Source: a virus
Virus record (IMG/VR): IMGVR_UViG_3300031521_000024
Location: 49,176 to 113,175 of that record
Strand: one strand, 5' to 3'
Length of the DNA stretch: 64,000 nt
The notes under the pieces were generated by a model that did not search any database, had not been told where the DNA came from, and was given only the letters and a program-made list of their open reading frames with translations. How positions within the stretch are numbered: the first letter of the stretch is position 1; every line of letters starts with the position of its first letter. Both the position numbers and the translations under genes were made by a program. Below, in pieces: positions 15,682 through 24,316 of this stretch.

Positions 15682-16081
15682 ATACATTAAATTTTAATGC
15701 TTGTAAATAAAGTTCATATTTTTCTTGTGTAATATCTTTTGTTATTTTATCTACATTTGAGCAGTTTATTATACCAAATTCAGTATATTTATCCATTACA
15801 TATTTCATAAATCTTGATAAATTTTCAATTTTTTCTGGTATCCAATCTGGATTGTGCATTATTGGATATATATCAAATAATATTTCATCATTATTTAATT
15901 TTAGATTTAAAAAATAATTTACATCTGTTTCATCCACGTTATAGCCAAAGCAATAATCATATTCGTATGATGATACATAAATTTTTTCGTTTTGATTATT
16001 GTTAAAAAATTCTTTCAAATGATTAGCTAACTTTTTTATATCACTACTATTCTTACTTTTAAAATCTTTAATATATTTCAT
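15680..16081 (-). CDS. A-tag family protein, helix-rich subfamily 2 (133 aa)
   Basis: N-tag MKYIKDFK, C-tag ALKFNV. The middle starts with IKKLANHLKEFF and includes FGYNVDETDVNYFLNLKLNN and LSRFMKYVMDKYTEFG. It is a close paralogue of the next gene. Last gene of the leftward array, so its C-tag stands without a following gene. Confidence 0.84.
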   Translation of the reverse strand: MKYIKDFKSKNSSDIKKLANHLKEFFNNNQNEKIYVSSYEYDYCFGYNVDETDVNYFLNLKLNNDEILFDIYPIMHNPDWIPEKIENLSRFMKYVMDKYTEFGIINCSNVDKITKDITQEKYELYLQALKFNV

Positions 16082-16085
16082 TTGT

Positions 16086-16490
16086 TTATAAATTATATTT
16101 TAATGTATTTAAATAAATTTCATAATTTTCTTTTGTGATATCTGTTATAATATTATTTATATTTGAACAATTTATTCTACCAAATTCATTATATTTATTC
16201 ATTATAAATGTTATAAATTTTGATAAAATTTCAATTTTATCATTTACCCATCCTGGATTTTGTATTATTGTATTAATATCAAATAGCATATAATCTTCAT
16301 TTGTTGATAATCTTAAATTTAAAAAATATTTCTTTTGAACTTCTTTAATTGTATAATTAAATGCATAATCCCCATTATATGTTGTATAATCAACATTATC
16401 ATGATAATGACTTATGAATTCTTGTATATGATCAGCAAGTTTTTTAATTTCAAAATAATTCAAGTTTTCAAATTCTTTAATATACTTCAA
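16086..16490 (-). CDS. A-tag family protein, helix-rich subfamily 2 (134 aa)
   Basis: N-tag MKYIKEFE, C-tag TLKYNL (Tyr for Phe). Aligns along its whole length with the gene at 15680 (IKKLADHIQEF; INCSNINNIITDITKENYEIY). Recent tandem duplicates. Confidence 0.84.
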   Translation of the reverse strand: MKYIKEFENLNYFEIKKLADHIQEFISHYHDNVDYTTYNGDYAFNYTIKEVQKKYFLNLRLSTNEDYMLFDINTIIQNPGWVNDKIEILSKFITFIMNKYNEFGRINCSNINNIITDITKENYEIYLNTLKYNL

Positions 16491-16491
16491 T

Positions 16492-16737
16492 TTATTTAAA
16501 TTTTATTTTTTCTTTTGCATTAGTTTTCTTATCTATTTCTTCTTCATCAATCCAAATTTTGATTCTTTCCTGAGTTTTATTATTAAATGCTTCGACATAA
16601 TAATCTGGATGTTCTATCTCATTATTTATATCTAAAATACGTACTAATTTTTCAATCTCCCAATTATCATCAATTAATTTAACATAATCACCTATTTTAT
16701 ATTTAGGCTTTGTTTCTGCTGATTTAATGTTTCTCAT
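16492..16737 (-). CDS. SH3-like protein with degenerate tags (81 aa)
   Basis: Starts MRNIKSAE and ends KIKFK, weak versions of the family tags. The middle has KIGDYVKLID, VRILDINNE and IKIWIDEEEID, matching the gene at 17283. Probably a decaying or drifting member of the same family. Confidence 0.7.
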   Translation of the reverse strand: MRNIKSAETKPKYKIGDYVKLIDDNWEIEKLVRILDINNEIEHPDYYVEAFNNKTQERIKIWIDEEEIDKKTNAKEKIKFK

Positions 16738-16760
16738 AAGACATTATTTTTTTAAATATA

Positions 16761-17279
16761 TTACAAATTAAATTTCTTTACTGTTTTATCAAATTTCTTT
16801 TTCTTTCTATGTTCTTCTAAATCAAAAGTTTTATATCTATCATTAGATTCACAATGTATTTTACCATCGCCTCCTACATAAGTTTCAACAGTTCCAAGTA
16901 TATTACACAATTCTTCAATTGTTTCTAATTTTTCACTGTCATTTATTCTTTCAAAAAAACCAGAACCATGTCCATTTCTTGTTAACCAAAAATCATGTCC
17001 AATTTGGTCATCTGTTAGTTCTTCAAATACATCACCTGCGGAATTAATAAACCATTCTACTTCTTTTTCAATCTCAACTTTTGTATCAGTATCAATATCA
17101 GATAATGTTTTATCCTCCATTGTATCATTGCCATATTCATCTTCATGAACACCTTCTTCTGTAAAAAATAATGCGTCTAAATATCCATCTACAATAACAT
17201 CTAAATCATGATCAGTTTCAAATTCATCAATATCTTCATATTCTTCATCAAATTCTTCAAATATTTTTATGTGTTTCAT
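16761..17279 (-). CDS. A-tag family protein, acidic middle (172 aa)
   Basis: N-tag MKHIKIFE, C-tag VKKFNL. Strongly acidic throughout. Contains HDFWLTRNGHGSGFFERIND and ETYVGGDGKIHCES, which resembles small phage and bacterial proteins in which a Gly/His-rich loop follows an acidic helical region. Function not identified. Confidence 0.83.
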   Translation of the reverse strand: MKHIKIFEEFDEEYEDIDEFETDHDLDVIVDGYLDALFFTEEGVHEDEYGNDTMEDKTLSDIDTDTKVEIEKEVEWFINSAGDVFEELTDDQIGHDFWLTRNGHGSGFFERINDSEKLETIEELCNILGTVETYVGGDGKIHCESNDRYKTFDLEEHRKKKKFDKTVKKFNL

Positions 17280-17282
17280 TTT

Positions 17283-17627
17283 TTATAAATTAAATTTACT
17301 TGCTGTTAACAATAGTTCAAGTTCTGTAATTTCAGATGATTCTAAATCTCTATCAATCTCACTCTCACCGATCCAAAACTCTTCTAATTCTCTGGTTATT
17401 TTGTGAATTGATACGACTTTATACCTTGGTTCAAACATTTCATTGTCATATTCATCATATTTTTTATTATTCACTTCAATTATTTTAACAAATGATCCTA
17501 CAACATTCCATTCACTTTCAGAATCATCTAATTTAACATAATCACCTAAATCTTGACTAGTATGATGATCTATTTCTTCATCATCATCTTCATCTTCAAA
17601 TTCTTCAAATATTTTCATGTGTTTCAT
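17283..17627 (-). CDS. A-tag family protein, SH3-like (114 aa)
   Basis: N-tag MKHMKIFE, C-tag ASKFNL. Acidic stretch EDEDDDEEIDHH, then LGDYVKLDDSESEW, FVKIIEVNNK and EEFWIGESEID. Paralogue of the shorter gene at 16492. Confidence 0.82.
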   Translation of the reverse strand: MKHMKIFEEFEDEDDDEEIDHHTSQDLGDYVKLDDSESEWNVVGSFVKIIEVNNKKYDEYDNEMFEPRYKVVSIHKITRELEEFWIGESEIDRDLESSEITELELLLTASKFNL

Positions 17628-17630
17628 TTT

Positions 17631-19010
17631 TTATATATTAAATTTATCTACATCTACAATATAACTAAATTCATTTTCAATTTTTGAGTTTAGTATACCT
17701 GAGTTTTTTATTACTTTATAATTATCCATATCATTCATAATTAATTTTTTCTGAAAATCATATGTTTTAAACCATTCTAAAATTTTTCCATTATAAAGTT
17801 TAGCCATCACTAATAAATTTTCTCTTTTTCTATTTGAAATAAACCAAAAATCATAAACCAAATCATATTCTGAAAATTTTAAATAAATATGTTCATTCTT
17901 TTTAAACATATCTAAGTTGTCTTTTTCAATCCAAATTGGAAATATTTTATCAGGATCGTCTAAATATTTATCAACAGTATCATCAATAGATTTTGATAAA
18001 TCATCATAATTAATATAACTATAACTATCTTCATACTCAATTGTTTCTGGTCTCAACTCATCAGCATCAGAAATGTTTGATAAAAATTCTTTAATTGTTT
18101 TAACCTCCAATTTATATTTTTTCATATACTCAATGATAGTTTTATACTCAAAAATTAATTCTATGTTATATTTTTGTCTATCACTATCACTATTGCTATT
18201 ATCATTAATATTAAAAGGTAATTTTTTCAACGCATCTCCTGCTGCTTCTTCAACTGCACGTTCATGAGCCATACTCATTTCACCTTGAAATGTTTCTAAA
18301 TCATCAGTCAAATCTAAATATTCAAATATCTCAACTATTTTACCTTGATCTGATGGATTTATTTTAGACTTAAATCCAAACAGTCTAGCTAATTTTACTA
18401 TTTTGCTATTGACTTCTTTTTTTGTATAAAGACCCAAATACTCTAATTCACTTTTATCAACATCATATTCATAACTATTATAATGACCAAACTGTAATGA
18501 AAATTGTAATGAATTATGTTCAATATCGAATAAATCTTCAAGAACTTTAGAATTTATTATTAATGTGAATCCTTCATCATCATATGTTGGATTTGATTCA
18601 TACGGATATTGATATTCTTTATCTGAATTTATAACTGCATCATTTTCATCAAATCCAATATATTTTTCAATGTCTTCTGGTTTGAAATTATCTGAAGATA
18701 GAACTTCAATTAAATTAGGTGAATTATCTTCAATATCAGAACTTTCTTTTATTGGATTATATTTTAAATATGCAACTTGTTTAGTTTGTTTAAAAGTCAA
18801 ATCACTAAGTCTTTTTACTTTTTCACTTATCTCTTTATTTAATTCTGCTTGAGTTTTTCTATCTTTTTCATTTTGAACTCTCTTTCTAAGTTTTTTAAGA
18901 CTATCTTGAATATATGCAATTTTATCTGCAATTTTATCATCAATTTTGAAAGGTCTTTCATTATTTATTTTAATAGGAGTGTAATATTCATATGTCTTAA
19001 TGTATCTCAT
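17631..19010 (-). CDS. largest A-tag family protein (459 aa)
   Basis: N-tag MRYIKTYE, C-tag VDKFNI. After the tag comes a coiled-coil region (about residues 25-85, KLRKRVQNEKDRKTQAELNK) and then a long acidic alpha/beta part without a known domain. Its size shows the tags are not limited to small proteins. Acidic clusters recur (NDNSNSDSD; SYINYDDLSKSIDDTVDKYL). Confidence 0.82.
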   Translation of the reverse strand: MRYIKTYEYYTPIKINNERPFKIDDKIADKIAYIQDSLKKLRKRVQNEKDRKTQAELNKEISEKVKRLSDLTFKQTKQVAYLKYNPIKESSDIEDNSPNLIEVLSSDNFKPEDIEKYIGFDENDAVINSDKEYQYPYESNPTYDDEGFTLIINSKVLEDLFDIEHNSLQFSLQFGHYNSYEYDVDKSELEYLGLYTKKEVNSKIVKLARLFGFKSKINPSDQGKIVEIFEYLDLTDDLETFQGEMSMAHERAVEEAAGDALKKLPFNINDNSNSDSDRQKYNIELIFEYKTIIEYMKKYKLEVKTIKEFLSNISDADELRPETIEYEDSYSYINYDDLSKSIDDTVDKYLDDPDKIFPIWIEKDNLDMFKKNEHIYLKFSEYDLVYDFWFISNRKRENLLVMAKLYNGKILEWFKTYDFQKKLIMNDMDNYKVIKNSGILNSKIENEFSYIVDVDKFNI

Positions 19011-19028
19011 ATTGATATATATAATTTT

Positions 19029-19490
19029 TTATAGATTAAATTTATTCGCACTTTTTTTAATTAAAAGATTATTAATATATTCTTTTAACTCTATCATATC
19101 ATCTGATGTTTTTATAGTAAATTTTGTCCATTTAGTGCCAATATTATTATATGTCCTGAATTTATTTTCGTACCAATTTAATGGTAATCTATTTAATATA
19201 TTATCTTTATTTCTATCATTATATTCATCAGAAAGTGGAATTACATGTTCAGTATTATTAAAACCATATGGCAATAAATCAATAGAATTAGTAGAATTTA
19301 ATATAATAAAAAAATATACACTATTCGTGAATAACTCAAATTTTATATTTTTTGATTTTAAAAAATTTATAATATATGGTATTTTTTCAAAAAATTTATC
19401 ACTAATAATAACTCCTGGTAATTTTCCATACCCTCCTCCAACTTTAATATCATCAGGATTTATTTCTTTATAACTCTCTAAATATTTCAT
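19029..19490 (-). CDS. A-tag family protein, diverged N-tag (153 aa)
   Basis: N-terminus MKYLESYK, C-tag ANKFNL. The middle has a Gly-rich N-part (KVGGGYGKLPGVIISD) and an alpha/beta core of unknown type. Confidence 0.8.
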   Translation of the reverse strand: MKYLESYKEINPDDIKVGGGYGKLPGVIISDKFFEKIPYIINFLKSKNIKFELFTNSVYFFIILNSTNSIDLLPYGFNNTEHVIPLSDEYNDRNKDNILNRLPLNWYENKFRTYNNIGTKWTKFTIKTSDDMIELKEYINNLLIKKSANKFNL

Positions 19491-19502
19491 TTTAATATTT
19501 TT

Positions 19503-19925
19503 TTATATGTTGAATTTGTCTGATGACATTTTCAATTCATGTTCTTTCAATTCTGGTAAATCTATTAAATTAATTCCACAAATTTCTTTTATTTTATTTA
19601 AATAATGTGTTGTTTTTATATCTGTATGCCCAAATAGTACATTACACATTAAATTTTTATCTATATCATTTACTTTTCTATAACTATCAGTATTTAATAT
19701 CTTTTTTTCTATACATACTGCACTTTCATTAAATGCAATATTATAGTATGGATCTGAATATTTAGTAATACATCCAATATAAATGCCTGTGAATTTTTCA
19801 TCAGACACATAAGCATCCTTTAAAACTAAAAATATTTCACTAGTTTTATACCATTCACAAATTATTATATCATTTTTTCTATATAATAAAGTATTGCTAT
19901 CTTCATAATATTTTAAATATTTCAT
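19503..19925 (-). CDS. A-tag family protein, unknown middle (140 aa)
   Basis: N-tag MKYLKYYE, C-tag SDKFNI. Beta-rich N-terminal half (NDIIICEWYKTSEIFLVLKD) and helical C-terminal half. Four-base overlap with the ankyrin gene upstream. Confidence 0.8.
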   Translation of the reverse strand: MKYLKYYEDSNTLLYRKNDIIICEWYKTSEIFLVLKDAYVSDEKFTGIYIGCITKYSDPYYNIAFNESAVCIEKKILNTDSYRKVNDIDKNLMCNVLFGHTDIKTTHYLNKIKEICGINLIDLPELKEHELKMSSDKFNI

Positions 19926-20689
19926 AAATTGAATTTCTCTGTTTTTTTAATCAATGAATATTTTTCATATTGTATTGGATAATTTTTAATAACGTATTTC
20001 TGATCCAATTTTGATAATAAAGAAAATGCATCAACTCTATCTTTATTTTTAGCATTTAAATTTGCTCCTCCTTCAATTAACAAGAATGTTATTTCTTTAC
20101 TTTTAGTTGATATTGATACTAATAATGGTGTTATATCTCTGATTTTATATTCCAAATCAGCACCAGCATGTATCAATAATTCTATAATTTTAATGTATTC
20201 TCCATCATGTTTTTTATCCTTGTCATTATACCACATATTATACAAATCTATTGCTTTTAATAATGGTGAATTATGATATATATTAATTGACCTAATAGCA
20301 TAATCATTTTTCATTATATAATTAACATCAGCACCAGCATTTATCAATAATTCAACGATATTCACATAACCTTTACTTATTGCATAAAATAATGGAGTAA
20401 TATCTTTACCATCTGGAATATTCACATCTGCTCCTAAATCAATTAATAATTTCGTTACATTATCAAGTCTAATACTATTATTAATTGATTTTATTAATGG
20501 TGTTTTAGGATTATCGTCATTTCCATCAGAAAGATTAATTAAGTTTTTATATCTACTTAAAATTATTTTAATTTTATTTATGTTATTAACTTCAACAGCA
20601 TGTATCAATTCATGTAGTTTGTTTATTAATTCATAATAATCAGTATCATTTTCACTTATAACTCTCTCGTATTTTTTTAAATATTTCAT
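19922..20689 (-). CDS. A-tag family protein with about five ankyrin repeats (255 aa)
   Basis: N-tag MKYLKKYE, C-tag TEKFNL. Ankyrin consensus is well preserved: LIDLGADVNIPDGKDITPLF, LINAGADVNYI, LIHAGADLEYKIRDITPLL, LIEGGANLNAKN. The last segment with N-Y-P-x-Q-Y-E-K-Y resembles the tail of the two ankyrin genes at 10-11 kb, so all are true paralogues. First gene of the leftward array; TTTTTTATATATAATAT lies upstream. Confidence 0.9.
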   Translation of the reverse strand: MKYLKKYERVISENDTDYYELINKLHELIHAVEVNNINKIKIILSRYKNLINLSDGNDDNPKTPLIKSINNSIRLDNVTKLLIDLGADVNIPDGKDITPLFYAISKGYVNIVELLINAGADVNYIMKNDYAIRSINIYHNSPLLKAIDLYNMWYNDKDKKHDGEYIKIIELLIHAGADLEYKIRDITPLLVSISTKSKEITFLLIEGGANLNAKNKDRVDAFSLLSKLDQKYVIKNYPIQYEKYSLIKKTEKFNL

Positions 20690-20739
20690 ATATAAACTTT
20701 ATTTTGATATTATATTATATATAAAAAATATAAAATCAT

Positions 20740-20770
20740 TTGTACATATGCTATTTAATTACTACATTTG
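20740..20770 (+). promoter_or_regulatory. Bacteroidetes-type promoter
   Basis: TTG at 20740-20742, 20 bases, TACATTTG at 20763-20770. Spacing and both elements fit the consensus; the start codon at 20794 follows after a leader of about 17 bases. Confidence 0.65.
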
Positions 20771-20793
20771 ATAAATTAAAAAATAAAATATAT

Positions 20794-21069
20794 ATGGCTA
20801 AGAAAAAAGATGCTCATGTTTGTTCAGAGTGTTTGAATGAATTTACATCCAAAGAAGTATTTGTTGCATTAGTACCTAATAGGGAATACTACACAAATTA
20901 TTGCAAAAAATGCTTAATCGAATTAGAAATTGATAAGTGTAGAGCATACACAAGTAACACATTTAAAGGTCCTTATATTTTAGTTAAAGACATTGGAACT
21001 GAAAAAAAAGTAGAAAAAAAGAAAACAACTACTAAAAAGACAACTAAAAAGACTATTAAAGAAAAATAA
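20794..21069 (+). CDS. zinc-finger protein with Lys/Thr-rich tail (91 aa)
   Basis: C-S-E-C near residue 10 and C-K-K-C near 39 form a four-cysteine zinc site. The C-terminus (VEKKKTTTKKTTKKTIKEK) resembles histone-H1-like tails and suggests nucleic-acid binding. The longer frame starting with TTG at 20740 overlaps the promoter, so the ATG at 20794 is used. Confidence 0.8.
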   Translation: MAKKKDAHVCSECLNEFTSKEVFVALVPNREYYTNYCKKCLIELEIDKCRAYTSNTFKGPYILVKDIGTEKKVEKKKTTTKKTTKKTIKEK

Positions 21070-21078
21070 TTATTTTTT

Positions 21079-21495
21079 ATGATTGAAGATAGCAAAGAAA
21101 AATTAAAAGAATTAAGAAAATATTATGGTGAGAATACAACTCATTTAGATAGAACAGAGATGTCATGGCGTCAAACTATTTTAAAAGATAAAATAGTTTC
21201 AATGTTTGATAATTTTAATTTATCAGAATTAATTGATGATAATGAACTAACTATTTTAAAGTTATTAATAGATGATTGTATAAAGCAAGTTAAATATGAT
21301 AAAAAAGATGGATATTTAAGATACTTGAATTATAAATTTGAATGGAGATGTAAATCTTCAAATAACTGTATGGAAAAAGAAAAAATTCAAAAAATATTCT
21401 ATGATTTTTATAACAGAGAATTTGAAGATATAGAAGAATCTGAATTAGATGTATTCGCTGATATAATGCAAAAATTTATGTATAGTAAAAAATGA
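21079..21495 (+). CDS. hypothetical helical protein (138 aa)
   Basis: Charged, mostly helical; a central DGYLRYLNYKFEWRCKSSNN segment and an acidic C-terminal helix. The last four bases overlap the gmhA start, so the two are translationally coupled. Family not recognised. Confidence 0.7.
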   Translation: MIEDSKEKLKELRKYYGENTTHLDRTEMSWRQTILKDKIVSMFDNFNLSELIDDNELTILKLLIDDCIKQVKYDKKDGYLRYLNYKFEWRCKSSNNCMEKEKIQKIFYDFYNREFEDIEESELDVFADIMQKFMYSKK

Positions 21496-22067
21496 ATAGA
21501 ATTAAAGATATAATAAGAGAATCAATAAATGTAAAAGAACTAATATATTCTAATGACACTTTAATTAGCACAATTAAAGATATCTCAGATTTATTGATTG
21601 TTTGCTTTAAGAATGGAGGTAAAGTTCTTTTGTGTGGAAACGGAGGTAGTGCTGCTGATGCTCAGCATATTGCTGCAGAATTATCAGGCAGATTTTATAT
21701 AGATAGAGATCCATTATTTGCAGAGGCATTACATGTAAATTCTTCATATTTGACTTCTGTTGCAAATGATTATTCATTTGATGATATATACTCAAGATTA
21801 GTAAAAGGAATGGGCAGAAAAAACGATATTCTAATAGGAATATCAACATCAGGCAACTCAAAAAATGTTTTAAATGCATTTAAAGAAGCCAATGATTTAG
21901 GAATGTTAACTATTGCATTCACTGGTAAGGATGGTGGAAATCTCAAAGGAATGTGTGATGCCATGATTAATGTACCGTCTGATAATACACCAAGGGTACA
22001 GGAATCACATATTATGATTGGACATATTATATGTGAAATAGTAGAAGAATATATGTTCAAAAAATAA
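21492..22067 (+). CDS. gmhA: sedoheptulose-7-phosphate isomerase (SIS domain, GmhA-like)
   Basis: First enzyme of ADP/GDP-heptose synthesis. The SIS-domain phosphosugar loops are complete: GNGGSAADAQHIAAEL at residues 49-64, the second Ser loop ISTSGNSKN near 117-125, and the C-terminal QESHIMIGHIICE helix carrying metal/catalytic residues. At 191 aa it has the normal length. Phage copies are known and may feed glycan modification or heptose-type signalling interference; the purpose here is inference. It shares the 20.8-23 kb operon with small unknowns. Confidence 0.95.
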   Translation: MNRIKDIIRESINVKELIYSNDTLISTIKDISDLLIVCFKNGGKVLLCGNGGSAADAQHIAAELSGRFYIDRDPLFAEALHVNSSYLTSVANDYSFDDIYSRLVKGMGRKNDILIGISTSGNSKNVLNAFKEANDLGMLTIAFTGKDGGNLKGMCDAMINVPSDNTPRVQESHIMIGHIICEIVEEYMFKK

Positions 22068-22084
22068 AAAAGAATATTAAATAA

Positions 22085-22573
22085 ATGAGTATTGAATCAA
22101 GTAGTTTTGTTGTTTTAAAAAAATATTTAAGCAAAAAACAAAAAGAAATGATTATTGATTATGTATATTGGATTGACATATTTAAAAATTATGAAGATGA
22201 TATTGAAAAATTTAAAAATTATGAATCAAAATCTTGGAATATAACTGAGTATAATGATTTAATATTTGGAGAAACATCTAATTTCATTTTTAATATGAGT
22301 GATTATTTGAAATATATAAGTATTGATAATAAATATATAATGTTTGATGATGGATGTACTTCACCGAGCGAAAAACAACTTGATTTTATTAAAGAAATTA
22401 AAGAAGTTAATCAAGTTATTAAAATAACTGAGGAAATTGAAAAATCTGAAAATATAAAAAAAGATTTCAAACCATCATCAAGTGGTTTAGATTTTAGTCG
22501 ATCAAAGCCAAGTATTAGTGGAATAAATTTTGATAGATCTAAACCAAAAAGGCACGAAAAGAAAAAGAAATGA
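22085..22573 (+). CDS. hypothetical protein with short C-terminal repeats (162 aa)
   Basis: Helical N-terminal part (KKYLSKKQKEMIIDYVYWID) and a C-terminal tail with two copies of a motif S-G-[LI]-[DN]-F-[SD]-R-S-K-P followed by KRHEKKKK. The repeats look like linear binding motifs. Overlaps the next start by four bases. Unknown function. Confidence 0.72.
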   Translation: MSIESSSFVVLKKYLSKKQKEMIIDYVYWIDIFKNYEDDIEKFKNYESKSWNITEYNDLIFGETSNFIFNMSDYLKYISIDNKYIMFDDGCTSPSEKQLDFIKEIKEVNQVIKITEEIEKSENIKKDFKPSSSGLDFSRSKPSISGINFDRSKPKRHEKKKK

Positions 22574-22833
22574 GTCAAAAATTTTTAAAATATAATTTTA
22601 ACGAAGTTGATGATACTCCAAATATTCATAAATATGTAGATAACGATAATTTGTTGGTATTATTCATATTTAAATCTAGTTGGGTGAGATATTATATATG
22701 TGTAGAAGAATGGGGTGATGAAGATACATCAGAATTAAAATGTATAACAGCAAAAGAGATAAGTAAAATTTACGGTATTAATAGTTTTTTAAGAAAAGAA
22801 AAAATAAATGAAATAAATGATAGCTCATTGTAA
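22570..22833 (+). CDS. small B-tail protein (87 aa)
   Basis: Beta-rich core (NLLVLFIFKSSWVRYYICVE) and C-terminal FLRKEKINEINDSSL, carrying the B-tail core RKEKINEIN. The final 17 bases overlap the next gene. Confidence 0.72.
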   Translation: MSQKFLKYNFNEVDDTPNIHKYVDNDNLLVLFIFKSSWVRYYICVEEWGDEDTSELKCITAKEISKIYGINSFLRKEKINEINDSSL

Positions 22834-23074
22834 AAAAAATTTCAATTGTTTTAAAAATAATGAATATTATACTATTTTTGGTATTAATTCAGTATTTGAG
22901 AAAGATGATTTTATAACTCTTGAATGTGACAATAATTTATATAGATTTAGATTAAATACTTCTAATGAATATGTTGATGATTACATAGGGGTCAATGAAT
23001 ATTATTTTTATGATTTCTTTTATTCATTAAAAAAAGAAAGAAAAAATAAAATAATACAATTATCGAATTTATAA
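22817..23074 (+). CDS. small protein with CK head and B-tail (85 aa)
   Basis: Starts MIAHCKKNFNCFKNNEYYTI, similar to the C-K ... Y-Y heads at 4791 and 5042, and ends LKKERKNKIIQLSNL (core RKNKIIQL). Last gene of the operon, followed directly by a terminator, so the tail is not a start signal for another gene. Confidence 0.75.
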   Translation: MIAHCKKNFNCFKNNEYYTIFGINSVFEKDDFITLECDNNLYRFRLNTSNEYVDDYIGVNEYYFYDFFYSLKKERKNKIIQLSNL

Positions 23075-23106
23075 AAAGTTAGTAATTTTTACTAACTTTT
23101 TTTTAT
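23073..23106. terminator. intrinsic terminator
   Basis: AAAAAGTTAGTAA pairs with TTACTAACTTTTT, followed by further T residues. It ends the 20.8-23 kb operon. Confidence 0.85.
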
Positions 23107-23116
23107 ATATATTATT

Positions 23117-23674
23117 ATGATTAAAAAATTTAAAGAATTCGAAAACTATGATTTAAGAGGAGAATATGGTGATATTTTTGAACCTATGAAAGAAGAAGAT
23201 ATGCCTCAAGATGTACCAGGATTTGAAAGCGGTACAATAGATCCAGAGGATGATGAAGTATATCACAATTTACATTCTGACTTCAATGAACTTAGTGAAA
23301 AAGAACTATATGAGAAATTCAAAATAGTAACAAAGGAAAGAAATTTCAAAGAAACAAAAAATGAAATAAAAATAAATATATCAAAATTGTATCATGATTT
23401 TATTATGTCAATATATAATCCTAATAAGCATTATTCAAAATTTCTAAGAGAAGAAATTATAGGCAAATATATATCAGATGGAGTAATTGATTTTATGACT
23501 GATATAAAATATTATGGTATAATAAAAGGATTAAACTTTCAATATGTTAATGAAAGTGCTCTTGTTTCTGCAGAATTAGTTGGAATAGATGAGTTAAAAT
23601 ACGAAAATTCAATGTGTAATAATATTATTACTATTGATAAACTAAAGTCTAATGCAAATAAATTTAATTTATGA
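23117..23674 (+). CDS. A-tag family protein, acidic (185 aa)
   Basis: N-terminus MIKKFKEFENY (tag shifted by a few residues), C-tag ANKFNL. The N-terminal third is acidic and Pro/Gly-rich (EPMKEEDMPQDVPGFE); the remainder is helical, with no known domain. The stop overlaps the start of the next tagged gene. Confidence 0.8.
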   Translation: MIKKFKEFENYDLRGEYGDIFEPMKEEDMPQDVPGFESGTIDPEDDEVYHNLHSDFNELSEKELYEKFKIVTKERNFKETKNEIKINISKLYHDFIMSIYNPNKHYSKFLREEIIGKYISDGVIDFMTDIKYYGIIKGLNFQYVNESALVSAELVGIDELKYENSMCNNIITIDKLKSNANKFNL

Positions 23675-23964
23675 AACATATCAAGAAATTTGAAATAAAT
23701 GACATATCAGATGATGAGATTCAAAAATATAGAAAAAATGATTATGTTAAATTAAAATCATCAGGATTTGTTGATAAATTACCAAGATATGCTAAAATAA
23801 CATCTATTGATCCACCTACACTTAATAGCTGTATTTATTATTTTTGTGTGACTCCTGATAATAATAAGCTTTGGATGCCTGATGATAGAATTGAAAGAGA
23901 ATTAGATAAATATGAAATAGAAAAATATGAATTTGATTTAATAGCAAATAAATTTAATTTATGA
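23671..23964 (+). CDS. A-tag family protein, SH3-like (97 aa)
   Basis: N-tag MKHIKKFE, C-tag ANKFNL. Contains KNDYVKLKSSG, YAKITSIDPPT and LWMPDDRIERELDKYEIE, a small barrel like those at 16492 and 17283. Confidence 0.82.
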   Translation: MKHIKKFEINDISDDEIQKYRKNDYVKLKSSGFVDKLPRYAKITSIDPPTLNSCIYYFCVTPDNNKLWMPDDRIERELDKYEIEKYEFDLIANKFNL

Positions 23965-24299
23965 ATAATCACAAGTCAGAAATAATAATTGAGAATGAAA
24001 TTGAATATCATTCATTAAAATTCAATTATATAGATAAAAACGATTTTAAAATAATAGAAAAATTTATAAAGAATTATAAATATGTTAAAATTATACATAA
24101 CAATTCTTGTGGATTATCTGGTATATCATATTATAAGAATAATTCAATACATAATGATTTTGGTCCATCTATAATAAAAACATCAAAAAATGGAGAGATT
24201 AAAAATGAATATTATTATTTAAATGGAGTTGAATTAAATTATGAAAAATGGAAAAATAAATTTCGTAATTATAAGTTATTAAAATTAAAAAATCTATAA
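23961..24299 (+). CDS. hypothetical protein with MORN-like segment (112 aa)
   Basis: No A-tags (starts MNNHKSEI, ends LKLKNL). The middle has GISYYKNNSIHNDFGPSII and EYYYLNGVELNYEKWKN, a pattern (G-x-x-H-x-x-x-G-P-A/S) seen in MORN/toxin-antitoxin-like repeat proteins. The final FRNYKLLKLKNL is faintly like a B-tail. It shares an ATGA overlap with the tagged gene upstream. Confidence 0.68.
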   Translation: MNNHKSEIIIENEIEYHSLKFNYIDKNDFKIIEKFIKNYKYVKIIHNNSCGLSGISYYKNNSIHNDFGPSIIKTSKNGEIKNEYYYLNGVELNYEKWKNKFRNYKLLKLKNL

Positions 24300-24316
24300 T
24301 TAAATTATAGATTTTT
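24287..24316. terminator. bidirectional intrinsic terminator
   Basis: AAAAAATCTATAATT pairs with AATTATAGATTTTT; it overlaps the last codons of the rightward gene and abuts the stop of the convergent tagged gene at 24315. Confidence 0.8.

Noticed and set aside
23961-24299. MORN-repeat protein assignment for the gene at 23961.
   Set aside because: Only one or two imperfect G-x-x-x-x-x-x-G-P units are visible, so the family is mentioned but not called.
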